Below are positions 41,833 to 51,601 of a stretch of DNA of 64,000 nucleotides, piece by piece. This DNA comes from Pseudomonas purpurea (GTDB lineage Bacteria; Pseudomonadota; Gammaproteobacteria; Pseudomonadales; Pseudomonadaceae), in assembly GCF_039908635.1 (NCBI RefSeq), contig NZ_CP150918.1:5844001-5908000 (forward strand), in the 5' to 3' direction. Each line of letters begins with the position of its first letter. Position 1 is the stretch's first letter. The notes beneath the pieces are model-generated. The model ran no database searches, was not told the origin of the DNA, and saw only the letters and a list, made by a program, of their open reading frames with translations. The position numbers and the translations under genes are program-made.

Positions 41833-43275
41833 ATGCTCATCCCAGTGATTCTTTCCGGCGGGGCCGGGACAAGGCTTTGGCCGGTGTCGCGCGAAGATCA
41901 TCCCAAGCCGTTCATGATGCTGCCCGACGGCCAGACGCTGCTCGGTAAAACCTATCAACGGGCTGCCGGGTTGCAGGGCAGCAGTGGCGATATCGTCACG
42001 GTGACCAACCGCGACTATTACTTCCAGAGCAAGGATCACTATCAGGACGCACGGCTGGACCGCCATCGCGGGCATTTCATCCTTGAGCCCATGGGCCGCA
42101 ACACCGCCCCCGCCATCGCAGCCGCTGCCCTGGCATTGCATGAACTGCACGGTGACGACACCATTTTGGTGGTGATGCCCGCCGACCACCTGATCCAGAA
42201 CGAAGAGGCGCTCAACAGCGCGGTCGAACACGCCGTCAACCTGGCCAAGGATGGATACCTGGTGACATTCGGGGTGATCCCGACGGCGCCGGACACCGGT
42301 TTCGGCTACATCGAGCGCGGCGAACGCCTGGACGAACGCGGCGCGGCTGCCGTGCTGCGCTTCGTCGAAAAACCCGACCTGCAAACCGCCACCCATTACC
42401 TGGAAAGCGGCAACTTCCTGTGGAACTCGGGGATGTTCTGCTTCTCGGCCGTGACCTTGCTGGCCGAGCTGGAAATCCACGCGCCACAACTGCTGGAGCA
42501 GGCCCGTGCATGCATGGCGGCCAGCGCCGCAGTGCAGGCCGGTGGTTGCCTGCAACAAGAGCTGTCGGCGGTGCATTTCGCCGACATGCCGGACATCTCC
42601 ATCGACTACGCCTTGATGGAGCGCTCCGAAAAGGTTGTGGTGATCCCGGCCGCTTTCGACTGGAGCGACATCGGCTCCTGGGGCGCGGTTGCGGCGCTGG
42701 TCCCGGCCGATGCGCAAAACAACCGCGCCAGCGGCGATGCGCTGTTCATCGACAGCCATGACAACTTCGTACACAGCGACGGCCGACTGGTGGCCACCGT
42801 AGGTGTGGATAACCTGATTGTCATCGACACCGCCGACGCCGTGCTCATCGCCCATGCCGACCGCACGCAGGATGTGCGACGCGTGGCCAAGCAGCTCAAG
42901 GACAAACAGCACGAAACCTATCGCCTGCACCGCACGGTCAGCCGACCGTGGGGCACCTACACCGTGCTCGAGGAAGGTTTGCGCTTCAAGATCAAGCGCC
43001 TGGTGGTCAAGCCCGGTGCCGCGCTGTCCCTGCAAATGCACCACCACCGCAACGAACACTGGGTGGTGGTCGAAGGCATGGCCAAGGTCACCAACAACGG
43101 TACCGGCACCCATTTGGTGGCCAAGAACGAATCGACCTTCATTGCCGCCGGCCACAAGCATCGCCTGGAAAACCCCGGGGTCATCGATCTGGTCATCATC
43201 GAAGTGCAAAGCGGTGAATACCTGGGCGAAGACGACATCGTGCGCTTCGAAGACCAGTACGGCAGGACGGTCTGA
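41833..43275 (+). CDS. wbpW: mannose-1-phosphate guanylyltransferase / mannose-6-phosphate isomerase (WbpW/AlgA type)
   Basis: This 480-residue type II PMI-GMP bifunctional enzyme makes GDP-mannose for Gmd. The N-terminal pyrophosphorylase has 'PVILSGGAGTRLWPVSRE' (8-20 region), 'VVMPADH' and 'FVEKPD'. The C-terminal cupin isomerase has 'RPWGTYTVLEEG', 'HHHRNEHWVVVEG' and 'RLENPG'. The GGAG site before 41833 fits. It is third of the eight-gene D-rhamnan operon. AlgA (alginate) is a paralogue; context favours WbpW. Confidence 0.92.
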   Translation: MLIPVILSGGAGTRLWPVSREDHPKPFMMLPDGQTLLGKTYQRAAGLQGSSGDIVTVTNRDYYFQSKDHYQDARLDRHRGHFILEPMGRNTAPAIAAAALALHELHGDDTILVVMPADHLIQNEEALNSAVEHAVNLAKDGYLVTFGVIPTAPDTGFGYIERGERLDERGAAAVLRFVEKPDLQTATHYLESGNFLWNSGMFCFSAVTLLAELEIHAPQLLEQARACMAASAAVQAGGCLQQELSAVHFADMPDISIDYALMERSEKVVVIPAAFDWSDIGSWGAVAALVPADAQNNRASGDALFIDSHDNFVHSDGRLVATVGVDNLIVIDTADAVLIAHADRTQDVRRVAKQLKDKQHETYRLHRTVSRPWGTYTVLEEGLRFKIKRLVVKPGAALSLQMHHHRNEHWVVVEGMAKVTNNGTGTHLVAKNESTFIAAGHKHRLENPGVIDLVIIEVQSGEYLGEDDIVRFEDQYGRTV

Positions 43276-44073
43276 ATGCTGCTCAACCTGTACCGCTCGC
43301 TGCGCAGTTACCGGGGTTTCATCCTGGGCAGCGTCAAGCGGGAGTTCCAGTCGCGTTACCGTAACTCGCTGTTCGGTGCCCTCTGGACGGTGCTCAACCC
43401 GCTGTCGATGATCCTCGTCTACACCGTGGTGTTTTCCCAGATCATGCGCGCCCGTTTACCGGGCGTGGATGACGGCCTGGCCTACAGCGTCTACCTGTGC
43501 GCCGGCCTGCTGACCTGGGGGCTGTTTTCCGAAATCACCCTGCGCAGCCAGAGCATGTTTCTGGAAAACGCCAACCTGCTGAAAAAAATCAGCTTCCCGC
43601 GCATCTGCCTGCCGGTGATCGTGCTGCTCAATGCGGCCGTCAACTTCGCGATCATTCTCGGGCTGTTCCTGGGCTTTCTGCTGATCACCGGGCGCCTGCC
43701 CGGCATGGCATTGCTGGCGCTGGTGCCGCTGCTGCTCCTGCAAGTGATCTTCTGCGCCGGGCTGGGGATGATTCTCGGGGTGCTGAACGTGTTCTTTCGC
43801 GATGTCGGGCAGTTCTTCGGGATCTGCCTGCAGTTCTGGTTCTGGCTGACGCCGATCGTCTACCCGATGACCATCCTGCCCGAACCGATCCAGCGCCTGC
43901 TGGCGCTCAACCCCATGACCGCATTGATGCACAGCTACCAGAACCTGTTTCTCTACAACCAGTGGCCGGTCTGGAGTTCGTTGACGCCGCTGCTGGTGAT
44001 CGGCGTGCTGTTCTGCGTGATGGGGCTGCGGCTCTTCCGCCAGCGGGTCGGTGAAATGGTGGACGAACTCTGA
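43276..44073 (+). CDS. wzm: ABC transporter permease Wzm for polysaccharide export
   Basis: This 265-residue ABC-2 permease has six helices and moves the finished lipid-linked rhamnan across the inner membrane. Seen are 'GSVKREFQSRYRNSLFGALW' near the start (the amphipathic interface typical of Wzm), 'NPLSMILVYTVVFSQIM', and 'WLTPIVYPM' near the end. The start directly follows the manC stop. It overlaps wzt by one base (TGATG). The partner is the ATPase downstream. Confidence 0.93.
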   Translation: MLLNLYRSLRSYRGFILGSVKREFQSRYRNSLFGALWTVLNPLSMILVYTVVFSQIMRARLPGVDDGLAYSVYLCAGLLTWGLFSEITLRSQSMFLENANLLKKISFPRICLPVIVLLNAAVNFAIILGLFLGFLLITGRLPGMALLALVPLLLLQVIFCAGLGMILGVLNVFFRDVGQFFGICLQFWFWLTPIVYPMTILPEPIQRLLALNPMTALMHSYQNLFLYNQWPVWSSLTPLLVIGVLFCVMGLRLFRQRVGEMVDEL

Positions 44074-45338
44074 TGGGACACATACGCGTCACGGGCCTGG
44101 GCAAGGCCTACAAGCAATACCCCACCCGCTGGAGTCGGCTGTTCGAATGGCTGGTGCCGTTCTCCCGACCACGGCATCACTTGCACTGGATCCTGCAAGA
44201 CGTCGACTTCGAGATCCAGCCGGGCGAAGCGGTGGGCATCGTCGGGGTCAATGGCGCCGGTAAAAGCACCTTGCTGAAAATGATCACCGGCACCACCCAA
44301 CCCACCTGCGGGCATATCCAGCTACAAGGCCGGGTCGCCGCGCTGCTGGAGCTGGGCATGGGTTTCCACCCCGATTTCACCGGACGCCAGAACGCCTTCA
44401 TGGCCGGTCAGTTGCTGGGCATGCAGCTCGAAGACATTGAAGCCCTGATGCCGGACATCGAGTCCTTTGCCGAGATCGGCGAAGCCATCGATCACCCGGT
44501 GCGCACCTATTCCAGCGGCATGCAGATGCGCCTGGCATTCAGTGTCGCCACCGCGCGGCGCCCGGACATCCTGATCGTCGACGAAGCGCTGTCGGTGGGC
44601 GATGCCTACTTTCAGCACAAGAGCTTCGAACGCATTCGCAGCTTTCGTCGGGACGGCACCACGCTGTTGATCGTGTCCCACGACCGCTCGGCGATCCAGT
44701 CGATCTGCGACACCGCGATCCTTCTGGAACAGGGCCGCGTTGCCCTGCGCGGCAAACCCGAAGAAGTGATGGACTACTACAACGCCATGCTCGCCGAACG
44801 CGAGGGCCAGACCGTTCGCCAGGAAATGCTCGCCAACGGCCAGGTGCAAACCATCTCCGGCACCGGCGAGGCCGGCATTCTCAGCGTGCGCCTGCTGGAC
44901 CAGCGCCAGCGCTCGGTGGAAGTTGCCGAGGTCGGCCAGCCGATGGTGCTGGAGGTGCAGGTCGAGGTGCGCCAGGACATCGAGCGGCTGGTGCTTGGTT
45001 TCATGATCAAGGACCGTCTCGGCCAGCCCATGTACGGCATCAACACCCACCGGCTGGATCAGGCGCTGACCGACCTCAAGGCCGGCGAACACGTGACCTA
45101 CCGGTTTGCCTTCACCCTGCGCCTGGGCAAGGGCAGCTACTCGGTGGCCCTGAGCCTGTCGCGGCTGGATTCACACCTGGACCGCAACTTTGAATGGCGC
45201 GACTACGGCCTGGTGTTCCACGTCATCAACAACCGTCAGGAAGACTTCGTCGGCTGCGCCTGGCTCGATGCGCAAACCAGCATCAGCCGCGCCCTTCCCG
45301 CCCCGCGCGAACCGGCCACACGGGAGATCGCACCATGA
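44073..45338 (+). CDS. wzt: ABC transporter ATP-binding subunit Wzt with C-terminal carbohydrate-binding domain
   Basis: This 421-residue protein has Walker A '[14 protein letters not shown]' (about 65), the ABC signature 'YSSGMQMRLAF', Walker B 'ILIVDEALSVGD' and the switch 'LLIVSHD'. The C-terminal domain (about 260-400) is the extra beta-sandwich of Wzt that recognises the modified non-reducing end of the O-polysaccharide. That fits with the methyltransferases across the divergent region, because methyl caps are typical ligands of this domain. The next gene overlaps its stop by four bases. Confidence 0.93.
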   Translation: MGHIRVTGLGKAYKQYPTRWSRLFEWLVPFSRPRHHLHWILQDVDFEIQPGEAVGIVGVNGAGKSTLLKMITGTTQPTCGHIQLQGRVAALLELGMGFHPDFTGRQNAFMAGQLLGMQLEDIEALMPDIESFAEIGEAIDHPVRTYSSGMQMRLAFSVATARRPDILIVDEALSVGDAYFQHKSFERIRSFRRDGTTLLIVSHDRSAIQSICDTAILLEQGRVALRGKPEEVMDYYNAMLAEREGQTVRQEMLANGQVQTISGTGEAGILSVRLLDQRQRSVEVAEVGQPMVLEVQVEVRQDIERLVLGFMIKDRLGQPMYGINTHRLDQALTDLKAGEHVTYRFAFTLRLGKGSYSVALSLSRLDSHLDRNFEWRDYGLVFHVINNRQEDFVGCAWLDAQTSISRALPAPREPATREIAP

Positions 45339-46708
45339 CGCGACTGTTGGTCGAATGCACTTACGTGTTCGAGCATCCCCAGGCCAATTCCGGGATTCAG
45401 CGCGTGGTGCGCAACGTCATCCGCGAGTTGCCCGAACCCGACGGTGAATGCGAATGCATTCCCGTGGTGATGCTCAACGGCAAGCTGTACCGGGTGCTGA
45501 GCCTGACACCATTGCCCACGCCGACCTTTGACCTGATGAGCCTGCGGGTGCGCCTGGAACACTGGGCCAACGCCTTCTGGTTGCGCCAGCGCACCCTTGA
45601 GCGACGCTGGCCATTTCACCGGTCACGGCTCGCCCGGCGGCTGCTGTACGTGGGTTGCCGAGTGGCGGCGGCGCTGTGCCTGAGCATCCCGATGCGCATC
45701 CTCGACCGGCAGCTGAACAAGGACGACATCCCGGCACGCTGCGCGCCCTTGCAGCATCAGCCAGGGGATCAACTGGTGCTGCTCGACTCGTCGTGGCACG
45801 CCGATTTCTTTCCCCTGGCCGAGCAGCTCAAGCGTGACGGCGTGGGCATCGTGTCGGTGATCTATGACCTGATCCCGCTGACCCATCCGCAGTTCTGCGA
45901 CGCCGGGCTGGTGCGCGTGTTCAACGACTGGTTCGACTGGATCGCCCGTACCGCTGACGGCTACGTTGCCATTTCCACGACCATTCGCGACCAGGTGCGC
46001 GAAGAAATGCTACGCCGGGTGGGTGCCAAACAGGTCGAGCAACGCTGGTTCGACTACTTCCACCTGGGCTCCGAGCTGGACCTGACAGACGAAACCGCTG
46101 CGGTCGATCCAGGCCTTGAGCGGATGTTCCAAAGCCCGGACCCGGTGTTCCTGATGGTCAGCACCATTGAGCCGCGCAAGAACCATGCATACCTGCTTGA
46201 TGCGTTCGAACGGGCCTGGGCCAGCGGTTCACGCGCACGCCTGTGCATTGCCGGGCGCATTGGCTGGAAGTGCGACGCGTTGATTGAACGTATCCGCCGC
46301 CACCCCGAGTTGAACACGCGCCTGTTCATGTTCAACAGCCTCTCGGACCGTAGCCTGGAGCACGCGTATTCCCGCTCCACAGCACTGGTGTTTCCGTCCT
46401 ATGTCGAAGGTTTTGGCTTGCCGCTGGTGGAAGCGATGCAGCGCGGTTTGCCGGCGATGGGCAGCGATATTCCGGTGTTTCGCGAAATTGGCGGCGAGTT
46501 CATGGTCTATTTCGACCTGACCGACCCGCAAAGCCTGACCACGCTGGTGCTCGACATGGAGCGCACGGGCGCCTTCCCGGCGCCTCGCAGCGTTGACCAA
46601 TGGCACTGGCTCGGTTGGCGCGAGGCCAGTGCGCAACTGGTCGAACGGGTGATGCGCCACCTGAAGAAAACACCGAAGGGGCAGAGGCAACATGCAGATT
46701 GCCCTTAA
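45335..46708 (+). CDS. wbpX: D-rhamnosyltransferase WbpX-like glycosyltransferase
   Basis: This 457-residue GT4-type glycosyltransferase has 'ECTYVFEHPQANSGIQRVVRN' at the N-terminus, common to the family that builds alpha-D-rhamnan. The donor-binding half has 'STIEPRKNHAYLLDAFER', 'LFMFNSLSDRSL', and 'PSYVEGFGLPLVEAM' with the E-x7-E pair. In P. aeruginosa, WbpX, WbpY and WbpZ polymerise D-rhamnose. The longer upstream open frame (from 45194) is a shadow of wzt. The stop overlaps the next gene by 17 bases. Confidence 0.85.
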   Translation: MTRLLVECTYVFEHPQANSGIQRVVRNVIRELPEPDGECECIPVVMLNGKLYRVLSLTPLPTPTFDLMSLRVRLEHWANAFWLRQRTLERRWPFHRSRLARRLLYVGCRVAAALCLSIPMRILDRQLNKDDIPARCAPLQHQPGDQLVLLDSSWHADFFPLAEQLKRDGVGIVSVIYDLIPLTHPQFCDAGLVRVFNDWFDWIARTADGYVAISTTIRDQVREEMLRRVGAKQVEQRWFDYFHLGSELDLTDETAAVDPGLERMFQSPDPVFLMVSTIEPRKNHAYLLDAFERAWASGSRARLCIAGRIGWKCDALIERIRRHPELNTRLFMFNSLSDRSLEHAYSRSTALVFPSYVEGFGLPLVEAMQRGLPAMGSDIPVFREIGGEFMVYFDLTDPQSLTTLVLDMERTGAFPAPRSVDQWHWLGWREASAQLVERVMRHLKKTPKGQRQHADCP

Positions 46709-47822
46709 CGCCCGGGTGCTCCAGGCACCGCGCACCGGCATCGGCCATTACCTGGCCGAGTTGGTCACGGCCCTGCGGCATGAGCCAGACCTTGAGCTGT
46801 CGCTGTTTCACGGCTGGGGCTGGAACGCCGCGCTGCCGGAGGCCGCGATGCCGGGTTACTCGCGCCTGACGCCCTGGCTGCGCCAGATCCCCGGCGCCTA
46901 TCAGGCCCGGCGCTGGCTGGAGCAGCGGCGTTTCGACAACGGCCTGCCGAAGGCGATTGACCTTTATCACGAGCCGAGCCTGTGGCCGCTGGCGTTCAAG
47001 GGGCCGACCCTGATCACCCTGCATGACCTGACCCACCTGCATTTCCCCGCGACCCAGCCCCCGGCACGCTTGAAAGAAATCGAACGGCGGCTGAGCCATG
47101 GCGTGCAGCACGCCCGGCTGATCCTGACCGACTCGCAGTTCATCGCCGACGAGGCCCGGCAGCACTTCAGCCTTCCCTCCGAGCGCTTCGTGGTCGCACC
47201 GCTCGGGGTGGGCGCACGCTTTCATCCACGCAGCGATGAAACCCTGCTGCCGACCTTGCGTCCGCTCGGCGTAAAGCCACAGCAATATTGGGTGTGCGTG
47301 GGGACCCTGGAGCCGCGCAAAAACCTGTCACTGGCACTGCGAGCCCACGGGCAACTGCCTGAAGCCGTGCGTCAGCGTTTCCCGTTGCTGGTGATCGGCA
47401 TGGCCGGTTGGGAGCAAGGGCAGTTCAGTGACGCGTTGCGCAAAAGCCTGGCCTCGGGGCACGTGCGGCTGCTCGGTTACTTGCCGGACGAACAGGTCGC
47501 GCACCTGGTGGCCGGTGCCCGTGGGCTGGTTTTTCCGTCGCTCTATGAAGGCTTTGGCCTGCCGGTGCTAGAAGCCATGGCCAGCGGAACACCCGTGATC
47601 CTGACCCGCCGCTCGGCGATGCCGGAGGTTGCGGGTGATGCCGGCACTTACATTGAACCGGACGATGTCGACGGGTTGAGCCAGGCGATGGCACGCCTGA
47701 TCGACGATCACGTGTATTGGCTGCACTGTCGCGAGGCAGGCTTGCAGCGCGCGAAGCTGTTTTCCTGGCAACGCTGTGCGAGCGTCACCGCTCAAGCGTA
47801 CCGTCAGGCTATGGGAGGTTGA
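46692..47822 (+). CDS. wbpY: D-rhamnosyltransferase WbpY-like glycosyltransferase
   Basis: The protein has 376 residues. 'NARVLQAPRTGIGHYLAELV' at the N-terminus is the acceptor-loop motif of WbpY-type GTs, followed by 'VGTLEPRKNLSLALRAHG' and 'PSLYEGFGLPVLEAMASGTP' in the donor domain. It shares domain order with WbpX but is a shorter type. The start ATG follows AGGGGCAGAGGC. The stop immediately precedes the last gene. In the known system it extends the rhamnan chain. Confidence 0.85.
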   Translation: MQIALNARVLQAPRTGIGHYLAELVTALRHEPDLELSLFHGWGWNAALPEAAMPGYSRLTPWLRQIPGAYQARRWLEQRRFDNGLPKAIDLYHEPSLWPLAFKGPTLITLHDLTHLHFPATQPPARLKEIERRLSHGVQHARLILTDSQFIADEARQHFSLPSERFVVAPLGVGARFHPRSDETLLPTLRPLGVKPQQYWVCVGTLEPRKNLSLALRAHGQLPEAVRQRFPLLVIGMAGWEQGQFSDALRKSLASGHVRLLGYLPDEQVAHLVAGARGLVFPSLYEGFGLPVLEAMASGTPVILTRRSAMPEVAGDAGTYIEPDDVDGLSQAMARLIDDHVYWLHCREAGLQRAKLFSWQRCASVTAQAYRQAMGG

Positions 47823-48953
47823 ATGCGTGTCCTGCACTTTTACAAAACGTACCTGCCCGACTCGATGGGCGGGATCGAACAGGTCATTTTCCAGATGTGC
47901 GAAAGCAGCGCACGCCACGGCGTGGACAGCCACGTCCTGACCTTGAGCCCGGCCCCCTCGCCCGTTCCGCTGCACATCGGCCAGCATCAGGTGCATCAGG
48001 CCAGACTTGACCTGCAATTGGCCTCCAGCGGGTTTTCCTACAGCGTCATCAAACAGTTTCGCGAGCTGGCGGCCGAAGCGGACATCGTCAACTACCACTT
48101 TCCCTGGCCGTTCATGGACGTGGTGCATTTCTGTACCGCAATGAAGAAACCCTGCGTGGTGAGTTATCACTCGGACATCATTCGCCAGAAAAACCTGCTC
48201 AAGCTCTACCGCCCGCTGATGCGCCGGTTCCTGGACAGCGCCGACCGAATCGTCGCGGCCTCCCCCAACTACCTGCACACCAGTGACGTGTTGCAAGCCT
48301 ACCGAGAGAAAACCCGGGTGATCACCTATGGCCTGGACAAAGCACTTTATCCACAGCCCTCGCCCGAGCGTCAGGCCCAGTGGCGGGAACGATTGGGCGA
48401 TCGGTTCTTCCTGTTCGTCGGCGTCATGCGCTATTACAAAGGGCTGCACATCCTGCTCGAAGCCATGCAGGGCTTGAACTACCCGGTGGTGATCGTCGGC
48501 GCGGGGCCTGTTGAAGCGCAGTTGCATGCTCAGGCCACCGCCCTTGGATTGCAGAACCTGCACTTCCTGGGACGCTTGGGAGACGAAGACAAAGTCGCGT
48601 TGCTGGAATTGAGCTACGCCGTGGTCTTCCCCTCACACCTGCGTTCCGAAGCGTTTGGTATTTCGTTGCTGGAAGGCGCGATGTACGGCAAACCGATGAT
48701 CTCCAGCGAAATCGGCACCGGTACCAGCTACATCAATATCCACGGCGAAACCGGCCTGGTGGTCCCACCCAGCAACCCGCAGGCCTTTCGCGAAGCCATG
48801 CGCAGCCTGTGGGAAAACCCCGTGCGGGCCGCCGAAATGGGCGCCAAGGCCCAGGCGCGCTATCGGCAGTTGTTCACCGCCGACGAAATGGGCCGCAAAT
48901 GGACCGAGTTGTATGAAGAGTTGCTGGAGGAAAAAACCTTTTCCTACGCCTGA
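47823..48953 (+). CDS. wbpZ: WbpZ-like glycosyltransferase
   Basis: The protein has 376 residues. 'HFYKTYLPDSMGGIEQVIF' at the start and 'FVGVMRYYKGLHILLEAM' and 'PSHLRSEAFGISLLEGAMYG' in the donor domain identify a GT4 protein of the WbpZ kind. WbpZ adds the first D-rhamnose to the GlcNAc-lipid primer in P. aeruginosa. It is the last gene of the eight-gene operon and its stop overlaps the convergent flavin-fold gene by 10 bases. No terminator-like hairpin is seen downstream. Confidence 0.86.
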   Translation: MRVLHFYKTYLPDSMGGIEQVIFQMCESSARHGVDSHVLTLSPAPSPVPLHIGQHQVHQARLDLQLASSGFSYSVIKQFRELAAEADIVNYHFPWPFMDVVHFCTAMKKPCVVSYHSDIIRQKNLLKLYRPLMRRFLDSADRIVAASPNYLHTSDVLQAYREKTRVITYGLDKALYPQPSPERQAQWRERLGDRFFLFVGVMRYYKGLHILLEAMQGLNYPVVIVGAGPVEAQLHAQATALGLQNLHFLGRLGDEDKVALLELSYAVVFPSHLRSEAFGISLLEGAMYGKPMISSEIGTGTSYINIHGETGLVVPPSNPQAFREAMRSLWENPVRAAEMGAKAQARYRQLFTADEMGRKWTELYEELLEEKTFSYA

Positions 48954-49876
48954 GTCCAGGTGCCGGTCTTCAGGCTGCTGGGCGACATACCGTCGAAACG
49001 CCAGCGCAAACCCAATGCAGCCGGCCGCCGAACCACCTGCTCGACGTGCAGCGTCCACAAACGCTCGGCGCCCTGGAAGGCCTCGACCTGCGGCCCGTCG
49101 AGGATAATTTCCGTGCGACCGCTGACCTGCAACACATCGCCCGTTGTGAAATCGATGAACAGCAACCCGGCACGCGGATTAAGCAACAGGTTGCCCAAGG
49201 TATTGAAGTGCAAGTTGCCGGCAAAATCGGGGATCGTCAGGCAATTGCCATCGACCCGAACGAACCCGGCCTGCCCGCCGCGATGGGAAACGTCCACCCA
49301 GCGCAAGTTATCCACAACCGCGTAACTGGCGACAAAGAAGGTATCGGCACGCCGAATCATCGCCGTGGCCGCGTCATCCAACGTGTTCAGGCGTTGTGCG
49401 GGGCGGGTCGAAGGGGCGGCCAGCGGCACCCGTTCAAACTGGCGCAACTGAATGTACTGCGGGCAATTGCCGAACGCCTGCTCGACCGCCACGCTCAGGC
49501 CCTGGCCGTCGATGGCACTGACCCGGCCGTTGAGGCGGTTGCGTCGACGCGTGTGCAATTCGATCCCCAACAAACCTATCGCCGCCCCCACTTGGACCTG
49601 CGCCGGGTCATCGGCTGCCGGCAGGCTGTCGAGTTGCAACAGCGCAGGATCGGGAGAATGGGCAAACCCCGGCGGACCTTCGAGGAGGCTGGCCCAAGGG
49701 TTGCCGTCGACGTCCACACTGGCGAAGAGCATGAACGGCAATTGCCGATAAAACTGGCGATGCTGATCCGGCAGCTCGTGTCGAATCACCCTGGGCCCCA
49801 AGGCTTCCATGCGCTCGGCAACGCCAACATGCGCTTGCAACCGTTTCTCGCCAGCATGCCAAGGTGACACGTCCAT
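48944..49876 (-). CDS. pyridoxamine 5'-phosphate oxidase-like FMN-binding protein
   Basis: This 310-residue protein of the split-barrel flavin fold (PNPOx-like) appears to have two barrel repeats. The first has 'PFMLFASVDVDGNPWASLL', the second 'TFFVASYAVVDNLRWVDVSHRGG' and 'LNPRAGLLFIDFTTGDVL'. The family uses FMN or F420-like cofactors in reductions; the substrate is unknown. The ATG at 49876 is preceded by AAGGAG; a GTG one codon earlier is possible. It lies upstream of nothing obviously related except the GST at 49939 on the same strand. Confidence 0.78.
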   Translation of the reverse strand: MDVSPWHAGEKRLQAHVGVAERMEALGPRVIRHELPDQHRQFYRQLPFMLFASVDVDGNPWASLLEGPPGFAHSPDPALLQLDSLPAADDPAQVQVGAAIGLLGIELHTRRRNRLNGRVSAIDGQGLSVAVEQAFGNCPQYIQLRQFERVPLAAPSTRPAQRLNTLDDAATAMIRRADTFFVASYAVVDNLRWVDVSHRGGQAGFVRVDGNCLTIPDFAGNLHFNTLGNLLLNPRAGLLFIDFTTGDVLQVSGRTEIILDGPQVEAFQGAERLWTLHVEQVVRRPAALGLRWRFDGMSPSSLKTGTWTQA

Positions 49877-49938
49877 CACGGTTCTCCTTCTGCGCGCGGC
49901 GCAGTGTGGTCAGCCCGACGGCCCGGGCCATCACCTCA

Positions 49939-50568
49939 TCAGGCGGTTTGCAAACCCGCCACGGTACGCGGCATGCCGACAAACCCCGGCAAGGCTTCGA
50001 TCCGCACCAGCCAGGCCCGCACGTTGCCGTAGTCGGCCAGCGAGACATTGCCTTCCGGTGCATGGGCGATGTAACTGTAAGCGGCGATGTCGGCGATGGT
50101 CGGTTCGTCGCCGACCAGGAAACGACGGTTGGCCAGTTCCTGATCCATCACCTTGAGCAAGTTGTGGGAGCGTGCGATCACGTCTTCAGCGTTGTAGGGC
50201 GCGCCGAACACGGTGATCAACCGTGCAGTGGCCGGCCCCGAGGCTATCGGCCCGGCAGCCACCGACAACCAGCGCTGAACCCTGGCGGCACCGACCGGAT
50301 CGCCGGGTAGCCAACGGCCATTGCCGTACTGGCGCGCCAGATACACCAGAATTGCATTGGAGTCGGCCAGCACCATGCCCTGATCGTCGATGACCGGCAC
50401 CTGGCCAAACGGGTTCAATGCCAGGAAATCCGGTAATTTCTGGGCGCCGTGGGCCAGATCGACGAACACCTTTTCGGTCGGCAGGCCGAGCAGCGACAAC
50501 ATCAGCTCGACGCGGTGGGCGTGGCCGGACAACGGGAAGTGATAGAGCTTGATGGCGTGCTGGGGCAT
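49939..50568 (-). CDS. glutathione S-transferase family protein
   Basis: The protein has 209 residues. An N-terminal thioredoxin-like domain ('[21 protein letters not shown]', then '[13 protein letters not shown]' with the cis-Pro and '[16 protein letters not shown]') and a C-terminal helical domain ('[20 protein letters not shown]') give a complete GST fold. The catalytic residue near the start is likely Ser8/His10 rather than Cys. Such proteins conjugate or reduce small electrophiles. The start has a GGAG site. It may share a promoter with the flavin-fold gene after it. The substrate is unknown. Confidence 0.88.
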   Translation of the reverse strand: MPQHAIKLYHFPLSGHAHRVELMLSLLGLPTEKVFVDLAHGAQKLPDFLALNPFGQVPVIDDQGMVLADSNAILVYLARQYGNGRWLPGDPVGAARVQRWLSVAAGPIASGPATARLITVFGAPYNAEDVIARSHNLLKVMDQELANRRFLVGDEPTIADIAAYSYIAHAPEGNVSLADYGNVRAWLVRIEALPGFVGMPRTVAGLQTA

Positions 50569-50698
50569 GGTCGACTCCGCAGGGTGATCGCACAGCCAGG
50601 GAAGGAGCCGCGCGGCTGGGAGTCATCTTCTACCCGCGAGAAAAACAACAGAATAGCCAGAAAACACAATCCATTATTTCAGCCTGCGCAATAACGCC

Positions 50699-51601
50699 TC
50701 AGCCCCGCAACGCCGGGTGTTCCCGCAAGGCCTTCACGGCGAAATCCACAAAACTGCGAACCCGTGCCGGCGCCTTGCGCCCACCCTGATACACCACATG
50801 GATTGGTAACGGCGGCAGTTCGAAGTCTTGCAGGACGATTTCCAACTCACCGGCCGCCACTTTGCTGGCCACCTGATAGGACAGCACCCGCGTGAGCCCC
50901 CAGCCCAGGCACGCGGCCGTGATCGCGGCCTGATTGGCGGTGACCACCAAACGCGGCTCGGGGCGAACGCTCAGCATTTGGCCGTCCTCAAGGAACTGCC
51001 AACTCTTGAACTGCCCGATCGAAGACGGCGCCACCACTTGGGCCTGACGCAATTCCTCGGGGTGTCGAGGCCGACCATGGGCCGCGAGAAACGCCGGCGA
51101 TGCACAGATCACCCGGCGTACTTCGCCGACCGGGATCGCGTGCTGGCCGCTGTCCGGCAGCTCACCAATACGCACCGCCACATCGACGCCCTCCTCGACC
51201 ATCCCGACCACACGGTCGACGAGCAAGGCATTAATGCTGACATCAGGAAAGCGGTCCAGATAACCGACCATCACCGGCGTGACGAACAACTCGCCAAACA
51301 ACACCGGCGCGGTGATCGTCAGTTGCCCCCGGGGCTGGGCATGACTGCCGGCGGCCGAGGCCTCGGCTTCCTGGATTTCCGCGAGAATGCGCCGGCAATC
51401 CTCCAGATAACGCTGGCCGGCCTCGCTGAGGTACACGCGGCGGGTGGTGCGCGTGAGCAACTGCGTGCCGATGCGCGCCTCCAGCGCGGCCACCGCCCGC
51501 GTGACACTGGCCGCCGACATCCCGAGGCGCCGCGCCGACACCGAAAACCCCTGGTCCTGGGCAACCGCGACGAAAACCTGCATTTCCTGAAATCTGTCCA
51601 A
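50699..51601 (-). CDS. LysR family transcriptional regulator
   Basis: This 300-residue protein starts at a TTG codon. MDRFQEMQVFVAVAQDQGF is the normal family N-terminus and AGAGGTG lies six bases before it. The helix-turn-helix is 'SVSARRLGMSAASVTRAVAALEARIGTQLL', followed by a periplasmic-binding-protein-like effector domain. It is divergent from the Ter operon with 290 bases between, and precedes the GST on the same strand. It may regulate the GST or the Ter operon; the ligand is unknown. Confidence 0.9.
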   Translation of the reverse strand: MDRFQEMQVFVAVAQDQGFSVSARRLGMSAASVTRAVAALEARIGTQLLTRTTRRVYLSEAGQRYLEDCRRILAEIQEAEASAAGSHAQPRGQLTITAPVLFGELFVTPVMVGYLDRFPDVSINALLVDRVVGMVEEGVDVAVRIGELPDSGQHAIPVGEVRRVICASPAFLAAHGRPRHPEELRQAQVVAPSSIGQFKSWQFLEDGQMLSVRPEPRLVVTANQAAITAACLGWGLTRVLSYQVASKVAAGELEIVLQDFELPPLPIHVVYQGGRKAPARVRSFVDFAVKALREHPALRG